The notes beneath the pieces were generated by a model. It was not told the origin of the DNA and did no database searches. It worked only from the letters and a program-made list of their open reading frames with translations. Shown here piece by piece: positions 18,211-23,868 of a stretch of DNA of 41,030 bases. Source of the DNA: Limosilactobacillus ingluviei DSM 15946 (GTDB lineage: Bacteria > Bacillota > Bacilli > Lactobacillales > Lactobacillaceae); contig NZ_AZFK01000040.1 of the NCBI RefSeq assembly GCF_001435775.1, forward strand, positions 1 to 41,030. Direction: 5' to 3'. Both the position numbers and the translations under genes were made by a program. Position 1 is the stretch's first letter; each line of letters opens with the position of its first letter.

Positions 18211-18353
18211 TGACGGGATTTATGTGGGTGGCCCTGGTGATTACCGGGATCTTCTTTGTGTCGTTTGTGATTCTCTTTGTGTGCGCCTGGATAATCTATA
18301 CCCGGGTCGAACGCGCCGTAATTAGTCCGGGGGTGATAAAAGATGGTCATTAA
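18207..18353 (+). CDS. Small single-span membrane protein
   Basis: A 48-residue peptide too short for most gene finders. It starts at ATG 18207, overlapping the preceding stop, behind TGGAGG. Residues about 6-31 are one strongly hydrophobic helix, followed by a basic YTRVER segment, so the C-terminus is probably cytosolic. Its stop region overlaps the start of the glycosyltransferase fragment by 11 bp. Tight packing between a GGDEF-like membrane protein and a polysaccharide synthase suggests a small accessory subunit of that machinery. I do not recognise a family. Confidence 0.6.
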   Translation: MMTGFMWVALVITGIFFVSFVILFVCAWIIYTRVERAVISPGVIKDGH

Positions 18354-18837
18354 AGTCGTCTTGATGTTAACTTTGGTCACGATTTGGATCGGCCTGTTAA
18401 CGTCGTTGATAAACCTCTTTGGGGCCACTAAATTTTGGCTAAAACACGCTAACGAGCGGGCGCACGTGACGCCGTTGCCAACCTATCCGACGGTGACCAT
18501 TGTCGTTCCCGCGCACAATGAGGAATTGGTGATTTCCCAAACGACCCAGGCGATTTTGAACTTAAATTATCCCCCCGCTCAGGTGGAAGTCCTGCTGTAT
18601 GCTGATAACTGCAGTGATCAGACGGCTGCGATGATGCACCAGGTGGTGGACCGACCGGAGTATGCCAAGCGCCGGATTCAAGTGATTGAACGAACGGGGA
18701 CCGGCGGGAAGGCCGGGGTCTTAAACGATGCCCTTAAAATTGCCCAGGGGGAATACTTAGCGGTTTACGATGCGGATGCGATGCCAGAAGAACACGCGCT
18801 GTACTTCTTGATCAAACAAACTTGTCGTTTAAGCTGA
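18343..18837 (+). pseudogene. GT2 polysaccharide synthase, truncated to N-terminal third
   Basis: A 164-residue fragment of a processive family-2 glycosyltransferase (IcaA/PgaC/BcsA-like). It keeps an N-terminal membrane helix, the nucleotide-sugar start VTIVVPAHNEE, the ADNCSDQT segment, GKAGVLNDAL and the first DxD-type motif YDADAMPEEHAL. It breaks at about residue 159 (FLIKQ) into an unrelated tail TCRLS and a stop. The second catalytic Asp region, the Q(Q/R)xRW motif and the C-terminal membrane helices are missing, so it cannot be active. Intact relatives are about 400-450 residues. The junction near 18820-18840 abuts the promoter region of the next gene set and marks a deletion. Confidence 0.85.
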
Positions 18838-18842
18838 TGTTA

Positions 18843-18863
18843 CAGGGCAAGCAAATTGCCCTG
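18843..18863 (+). promoter_or_regulatory. Perfect inverted repeat upstream of the redox gene cluster (candidate MarR operator)
   Basis: CAGGGCAA (18843-18850), 5-nt spacer, TTGCCCTG (18856-18863). A TATATT at 18893-18898 that could be a -10 lies 29 bp downstream. It is not followed by T residues, so it is not a terminator; position suits an operator for the MarR protein at 19584. Confidence 0.45.
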
Positions 18864-18925
18864 GCTTACCAAGCGGCCAATCGTATATTATATGCATGCG
18901 CAAACAAATTAAAAGTGAGGAAACA

Positions 18926-19575
18926 ATGATGAGTAAAAAAATGGTGATTTTAGGGGCCGCGGGATAAATTGCCCGCCAACTGACGGTCCGGCTGTTGGCT
19001 GAAACGGATTTAAACTTAGTCTTGTACGGTCGTCACGTAAGTCAACGACTGGCAAGGTGGGCGGCCAATGACCGGGTGACGTTGGTGGATGGTGATTTTC
19101 AAGACCAAGCCCGCTTACAAGCCGCACTGGTTGGCACGGACTGGTCTATTTAAATTCAATGTCGGATGCCGCTGACACCGCCAGCTTGCTTCAAGCAATG
19201 CAAGCCGCTCACGTTCCGCACGTGATCGCCGCTACGATTGCCGGCATTGAAAATGAAGTTCCCCAAGCCTTGGCGGACTGGACGGCGGCGAACCTGCCGC
19301 AAAGTTATTTGCAGGGAGAATTGGCCTCCGCCAAGTTGATGCAGGATTCGGACCTCAATTACCTGTTGTTGAAGCTGACCTGGTTGTTTGACGATGACAT
19401 TGATCGCGAGTACGAATTGGTGCCGAGCGGGCAACCCTTTGCCGATGCTGAAGTATCCCGCCAAGCCGTCGTGCAAGCCATCTTAGATTTGTTGGCTGAT
19501 GACGATCATCCGTGGCAGACCAGCTACGGGGTGGGGAAGCCGGGCACCCATTTTGCTCACCCGTCTTTTTATTAA
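18926..19575 (+). pseudogene. NAD(P)-binding oxidoreductase (NmrA/SDR-a-like), nonsense codon plus frameshift
   Basis: Begins MMSKKMVILGAAG behind GTGAGGAAAC, a Rossmann-fold nucleotide-binding start. Codon 14 is TAA (18965-18967) where relatives have Gln (AAGQIARQL), a likely CAA to TAA change. The frame continues openly (IARQLTVRLLAETDLNLVLY) to about 19140, where one missing base shifts it; adding one C to GACTG restores VGTDLVYLNSMSD and leads into the long frame ending at 19575. The C-terminal part (HVIAATIAGIENEVP, KLTWLFDD, SRQAVVQAILDLL) fits NAD(P)H-binding proteins of the NmrA/YwnB type, which often act in redox or quinone stress. First gene of a five-gene cluster. At least two lesions, so inactive. 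Confidence 0.85.
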
Positions 19576-19583
19576 GGGGGATT

Positions 19584-20000
19584 ATGATGACAAGGGCTTT
19601 AACTGACTGGTTAAAATTACAAAGTTTAACCCAACAGATTGATCAAGAGCTGACCGCCGCGTTGCAAACGCTGGTCGATCAGATCAGCTTAAATGAATTT
19701 TACGTCTTGCACTTTTTGGCGCAAGCCGAGGGACAGCCCCTGCGGGTCAATGATTTAAGTGCCAAATTAGGGCTCAGTCAAAGCGCGACCTCGCGGATGC
19801 TGACCCGCTTTGAACGGACCTGTGAGGTCATTGAACGGCAGCCCAGCAGCGTGGATAAGCGAAGCGTCTTGATTCATTTGACGCCAGCGGGCTGGCAGTA
19901 TTTGCAAAATGCAGAACGGGTGGTGGCACCAATTTTAGCCAAATACCACCCCGTGTTGGAACGGTTAACCGTGCTCAAAGGAGGAAATAAGCATGAGTGA
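19584..20000 (+). CDS. MarR-family transcriptional regulator
   Basis: A 138-residue winged helix-turn-helix protein, intact. Core: LNEFYVLHFLAQAEG, then the recognition helix region VNDLSAKLGLSQSATSRMLTRFE and the wing IERQPSSVDKRSVLIHLTPAGW, closely following the MarR pattern (DxRxxxxxLT). ATG 19584 is chosen behind AAGGGGG (19574-19580). No cysteine appears in the N-terminal sensing region, so a simple thiol switch like OhrR is unlikely; Cys is seen only at FERTCEV. Its stop overlaps the SDR start by 8 bp. It probably represses this redox cluster, possibly through the palindrome at 18843. Confidence 0.88.
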   Translation: MMTRALTDWLKLQSLTQQIDQELTAALQTLVDQISLNEFYVLHFLAQAEGQPLRVNDLSAKLGLSQSATSRMLTRFERTCEVIERQPSSVDKRSVLIHLTPAGWQYLQNAERVVAPILAKYHPVLERLTVLKGGNKHE

Positions 20001-20838
20001 ACCAAAAGTAATGTTGGTAACGGGCGCATCAAAGGGGATCGGCCTGGCGACGGTAATTCAAGCTTTAAAGGCCGGCTATGCCGTGGCGGCAACGTAGCGG
20101 AATGCGGCTCGGTTAACGGCGCAGGTAGCCCAGGCCGCCCCGGATCAGCAAGCCCAGTTTTTACCACTGGAAATGCAATTTGAAGCTACCAGCATCCAAG
20201 CGGCGGTTGCCAAGGTAATGGCGCGGTGGGGCCACTTAGACGTCCTGGTCAACAACGCGGGTTATGCCATTTTAGGGGCCTTTGAAGAATTTACCTTGGC
20301 CGAAGTCAAGTAAAATTTTAACGTTAACGTCTTTGGCTTAATGCAAATGACCCAAGCCGTCTTGCCGATCATGCGCGCCCAACAGCACGGCCGCATTATT
20401 AATATTGCTTCCATTTTTGGAACGGTGGCCGGCCCCAGCCAGTCCATTTATTCGGCGACTAAGGCCGCGGTCATCATGATGAGTGAGGCGTTGGCGGCGG
20501 AAGTAGCGCCGTTTGGGATTCAAGTTACGGCGGTCGGCCCGAGCGGGGTGCGGACGGACTTTTTAGATGGGCGTTCGATGAAGCGGCCTGCTAAGACGTT
20601 GCCCGAGTATCAAGTTGTGGCGCAGACCATGACGGGCTTAGGCCAACTTAATCACCACCAAAGCGGCGATCCGGTCCTGGTCGGCCAGGCGATTGTCAAA
20701 TTGGCCCCAATGGCCCACGCCCCGCGCCGCTTGTATTTAGGGAACTGGTCGGTTGCCGCGTTACAAACCAAGATTGAAGAAGTCGTCAATGAGGTTAACC
20801 AACACCTGGACTTAACCCAAAGTATTGATCACGAATGA
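19993..20838 (+). pseudogene. Short-chain dehydrogenase/reductase with two in-frame nonsense codons
   Basis: One continuous frame of 281 codons interrupted by TAG (20095-20097) and TAA (20311-20313). It reads as a classical SDR throughout: TGASKGIG cofactor motif, LVNNAGYAI (NNAG), the catalytic serine in IINIASIFGTV, and YSATK (YxxxK). The stops fall in AAT-stop-RNA, where most relatives have Ser, Ala or Thr, and in VK-stop-NFNVNVFG, where Gln or Ala is usual. No frameshift is needed. ATG 19993 overlaps the MarR stop and follows AAAGGAGG. If read through, the enzyme would be complete, but simple decay is the most economical reading. Downstream part alone (20341 on) lacks the cofactor site. 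Confidence 0.9.
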
Positions 20839-20856
20839 TCAAAGAGGATGAGGAAG

Positions 20857-21594
20857 ATGGAAGTATTTGATTTATTGACCCAGCACGTTTCAGTGAGGGA
20901 TTTTGAAGCGACTCCGCTGTCAGCGGCGACCAAACAACAGTTATTAACGGCGGCGCACGCGGGTTCGTCGTCCAATTTTGTGCAGGCTACTTCGATTATT
21001 GAAGTGCAAGCTCCGGCGCTGCGGAATGAATTGGCGGAAATTTCCCAAAGTGCGGCCTATGTCAAAAAAAGTGGGGTCTTTTACGTCTTTGTGGCGGATC
21101 TGTACCGTCAGGCCCATTTACTGGAAGCCGCGGGTCAGGCGGTGGCGCCGGTGACGAATTTGGAGTCGTTTTTGGTCAGCGTAGTTGATACCACGATTGC
21201 TGCGGAAAACATGGCCGTCGCCGCAGAAGCGCAGGGCTTGGGGATTTGCTTTATCGGTGGCCTGCGCAATGACTTGGCCCGGGTGGCGGAATTGTTGCAC
21301 TTACCCAAGTATACGGTGCCGTTATTTGGGTTGACGATTGGCGTTCCCCGGACGAAAAATGGGGTCAAGCCGCGGTTACCGCTGGCTAACTTTACTGCCG
21401 TTGACACCTACCCGGCGGCCCAGTTTACGGAGTTAGGGGACTATGATGAAGTAGTCCGTGACTATTATTTGCACCGGCCCAGCCACCCTAAGGACACGGA
21501 CTGGACAACGACTCAGCGGGACTTTTTTGCGACCCTGCGCCGGCCAGCCGTCGCCGCCTTTGTAAAGGCGCAGGGGTTTGAGCTTACGCGTTAA
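20857..21594 (+). CDS. NADPH-dependent FMN nitroreductase (NfsA/Frp-like)
   Basis: A 245-residue flavin oxidoreductase. The family start SVRDFEATPLS with Arg/FMN-phosphate contacts, the segment TTIAAENMAVAAEAQGLGICFIGGLRND, and GLTIGVPR near residue 170 all fit the NfsA-type (Frp) nitro/quinone reductases, which reduce nitroaromatics, quinones or free flavin with NADPH. ATG 20857 is preferred because AAAGAGG (20841-20847) is nine bases upstream; ATG 20848 abuts that site. Full-length and intact, although its neighbours on both sides carry nonsense codons. Cytosolic; substrate not assignable. Confidence 0.9.
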   Translation: MEVFDLLTQHVSVRDFEATPLSAATKQQLLTAAHAGSSSNFVQATSIIEVQAPALRNELAEISQSAAYVKKSGVFYVFVADLYRQAHLLEAAGQAVAPVTNLESFLVSVVDTTIAAENMAVAAEAQGLGICFIGGLRNDLARVAELLHLPKYTVPLFGLTIGVPRTKNGVKPRLPLANFTAVDTYPAAQFTELGDYDEVVRDYYLHRPSHPKDTDWTTTQRDFFATLRRPAVAAFVKAQGFELTR

Positions 21595-21628
21595 ATTTAG
21601 AATTAGTTTTGCTAAGGGGGAAGAGGAA

Positions 21629-22027
21629 ATGGTAACGTTATTTTTAGCGCCGAGCAGCGGTTCATCCCGTAAAGCGCGGGCGTAGCTCACGGCGCACCAA
21701 ATTCCGTTTGTAGAGCGCAATCTGGCAGTCGAACCGTTGAGTTTAGCGGAAATTAAGTCGATTTTGAAAATGAGCGAAAATGGGACTGACGATATCATTT
21801 CCAAACGTTCCAAGGCCTACCAAGCCCTGAATATTGATCTGGATGAATTGTCATTAAGTCAGCTGACGACTTTGATTCAAACGCACCCAGGCTTGGTGCG
21901 TCGGCCGATTATCCTTGATGATAAGCGAATGTTGGTGGGGTACAATGAAGATGAGATTCGGCGCTTCTTGCCCCGGCAAGTGCGGCGCTTAGAATTGGCC
22001 AAGGCCCAGCAAGCAGCGTTGGGGTAA
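21629..22027 (+). pseudogene. Spx/ArsC-family protein with amber codon and no CxxC
   Basis: A 132-codon frame the size of Spx. It reads [21 protein letters not shown], where Spx has RKARAWLxxHxIPFxERN, so TAG (21683-21685) most simply replaces TGG. The rest is Spx-like: [24 protein letters not shown], then [26 protein letters not shown]. The N-terminal redox switch CxxC is replaced by SGSS (APSSGSSRK), so both cysteines are absent. Spx binds the RNA polymerase alpha subunit in thiol stress. ATG 21629 follows GGGGGAAGAGG. Last gene of the redox cluster. Confidence 0.88.
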
Positions 22028-22077
22028 AAAAACAGGCGGCTTCCGCCCTGATTAATTCGGGGAGGAAGCCGCCTGTT
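22025..22077 (-). terminator. Terminator of brnQ (minus strand)
   Basis: AACAGGCGGCTTCC (22031-22044) pairs with GGAAGCCGCCTGTT (22064-22077). On the minus strand the stem is followed by seven T, so it ends brnQ; on the plus strand the T tract is weak. Confidence 0.85.
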
Positions 22078-22083
22078 GGCGTT

Positions 22084-23421
22084 TTAGGCCCGGCGCAATT
22101 TTAAGAGGCCGCTGAGCAAGAGCCCTAGGCAGGTGAACGGTAGCCAGGCAAAGCCCAGTGAGTACCACGGCAACCAGTGGCTGGCTACCGTGACCAGGGC
22201 TTGAATGGGGGCAGTGTGGGCCAAAACCGGCGGTAGATCCTTAAAGAGGCTTAAAAAGGCCGGGAGAGCCGTTAGCCCAACGGTTAACCGAAAACTGGTC
22301 CGATCTAAGCCCAGCCAGGGGGTTAAAATTCCCAGGACAATTAAGGCAATCACGAGCGGATACAGGAAGGTCAGGATGGGGGCCGACCAGGCGATGATCA
22401 GATCTAACCCGAGGTTAGCGATCAGAAAGGAACCGCCGCAGGCCAAGCGTAAAAAGGTCCGGTAGCTAATATGAGGGAACAGCTGGTTGAGGGCTTGGGC
22501 AAAGGCGGCCACTAACCCCATCGCGGTCGTGATACAAGCCAAAATGGTTAAGACCGCCAACAACCCGTCCCCTAAGCTGCCTAAGTAGTGGTGGGCAACT
22601 TGCGCCAAGGTGATGCCGCCGTTGGCACCGAGGGCAAATTTCGCCCGGCTGGTAGCACCCAACCAAATCAAGCCGAGGTAGATAATTGCCACACTCCCCA
22701 TTCCGATCAGCCCACTTTTGATGGTCGCCCACGAGACCGCGGTCCGATCGGTGACCCCTAACTCATGGATGGCGGTAATGATCGTCATCCCAAAGATTAA
22801 CCCGGCCAAGGCATCCATCGTGTTATAGCCCTGCAAAAAGCCATTGGCAAAGGCCGCTGGGCGGTAGCTCCCCAGGGCGGCCAGGTGGTGCGCTTGACCG
22901 AGGGGGTGGCTAAAGGCCAGGGCAAAGATTACGGCTAGAATCAGCAAGAATAAGGGGTTTAAGTATTTCCCGATCAAAGCGGTGATTTTGCTTTCTTGGA
23001 CCATCGCCAAGTAGGTTAAGCCAAAGAAAAGGCCAGTATACAGCAATAATCCGCCACCTTGCCAGTGGGCCGGCAAAAACGGGGCGATCCCGATCGTATA
23101 AGAAACCGTCGCCGTGCGAGGCGTGGCCAGCAGGGGACCGATCGTCAGTTGTACCAATAAGATCAGCGGCAAGGCGACCCATTTGCCCAAGGGTTTCGTG
23201 AGCTCATATAGGCCGCTGGTTTTGGAAAGGCCCAGGGCTAAAAAGGCCATCAGGGGCAACAAGACCCCCGAAAGCAAGAAGCCGCCGGCGGCCGCCAGCC
23301 AGTGTTGCCCCGCCAATTGGCCGAGGTGGACCGGGAAAATCAAATTTCCGGCCCCAAAGAGCATCCCAAAAAAGAGGGAACCTAGCACCAAATAATCTTT
23401 CCAGGTGAGTTTTTGAGTCAC
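22084..23421 (-). CDS. brnQ: Branched-chain amino acid:cation symporter
   Basis: A 445-residue LIVCS-family membrane protein of about 12 helices importing Leu, Ile and Val with Na+ or H+. The family start YLVLGSLFFGMLFGAGNLIFP is nearly canonical, followed by conserved LGLSKTSGLYEL and GYNTMDALAGLIFG, and the helix ITLAQVAHHYLG. Complete length. ATG behind AAAGGATTT. Monocistronic: its own terminator, and an extended -10 promoter (TGGTATAAT on the minus strand, 23506-23514). The next gene, adhE, diverges. Confidence 0.96.
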   Translation of the reverse strand: MTQKLTWKDYLVLGSLFFGMLFGAGNLIFPVHLGQLAGQHWLAAAGGFLLSGVLLPLMAFLALGLSKTSGLYELTKPLGKWVALPLILLVQLTIGPLLATPRTATVSYTIGIAPFLPAHWQGGGLLLYTGLFFGLTYLAMVQESKITALIGKYLNPLFLLILAVIFALAFSHPLGQAHHLAALGSYRPAAFANGFLQGYNTMDALAGLIFGMTIITAIHELGVTDRTAVSWATIKSGLIGMGSVAIIYLGLIWLGATSRAKFALGANGGITLAQVAHHYLGSLGDGLLAVLTILACITTAMGLVAAFAQALNQLFPHISYRTFLRLACGGSFLIANLGLDLIIAWSAPILTFLYPLVIALIVLGILTPWLGLDRTSFRLTVGLTALPAFLSLFKDLPPVLAHTAPIQALVTVASHWLPWYSLGFAWLPFTCLGLLLSGLLKLRRA

Positions 23422-23505
23422 AATGATAAATCCTTTCTATGGGAGGACGCTGCTGATCCCCCGGTTAGTATTTACTACGTTTTGTTTTGGTTGACACGAA
23501 AGCTA

Positions 23506-23514
23506 ATTATACCA
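23506..23514 (-). promoter_or_regulatory. brnQ extended -10 promoter
   Basis: Minus-strand TGGTATAAT (23514 to 23506) has a perfect -10 preceded by TGn; no good -35 is visible, which extended -10 promoters tolerate. It leaves a leader of roughly 75 nt. Confidence 0.5.
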
Positions 23515-23716
23515 TATTGGTTTGCCAGCTGGGGCGATCCAAAAGTGTTCATTAAGCACAGCAACCGGCCTGGCCTAATTTCTAACCACTAGTTGAGGTT
23601 AGGGAGCAAAGTAGACCAATATTTTTTTAGGGGTCACTTAGGACGAGTTTGCATTTACTTTCACATGCTCTGAAGGCGGTTCCATTGTCGCTTGGTTGGG
23701 AAAACGTTCCCCTTGA
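23515..23716. other. brnQ-adhE divergent intergenic region, upstream part
   Basis: The whole gap (23422-23868) is 447 bp without a gene. This part holds no ORF I can support. It contains a palindrome-like GGGAAAACGTTCCC (23698-23711) of unknown meaning and a segment at 23632-23656 resembling the leader of the AEC gene near 12011. The regulatory sites nearer to adhE are listed separately. Confidence 0.4.
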
Positions 23717-23734
23717 TTGAGATATTATTCACAA
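23717..23734 (+). promoter_or_regulatory. Rex operator (distal)
   Basis: TTGAGATATTATTCACAA differs at one base from the Rex consensus TTGTGA-N6-TCACAA. Rex senses the NADH/NAD+ ratio and typically represses adhE, so derepression at high NADH is expected. Confidence 0.75.
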
Positions 23735-23782
23735 TTATAAACTTAAAAAGTGGATAAATACCTATATTTCAAGGTATTAGAC

Positions 23783-23814
23783 TTGTTGACTTTTTCACAT
23801 TCGTAAGTTAAAGT
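23783..23814 (+). promoter_or_regulatory. adhE promoter with a second, weaker Rex-like site
   Basis: TTGACT (23786-23791), 17 bp, TAAAGT (23809-23814). TTGTTGACTTTTTCACAT (23783-23800) overlaps the -35 and matches the Rex consensus at nine of twelve fixed positions. Its centre is 66 bp from that of the distal site. Confidence 0.6.
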
Positions 23815-23868
23815 AAGAACCGTAATCAAGTACAAGCACAGATCAGAGTTCAAGGAGGACTGTTTAGA

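Noticed and set aside
18926-22027. A recoded genetic code or selenocysteine-type insertion to explain the stops
   Set aside because: Both TAA and TAG occur, at positions where relatives have ordinary residues, and the rest of the window uses TAA, TAG and TGA as normal stops.
23698-23711. GGGAAAACGTTCCC as a cre site at adhE
   Set aside because: It is palindrome-like around ACGT but misses the TG and CA ends and other fixed positions of the cre consensus.
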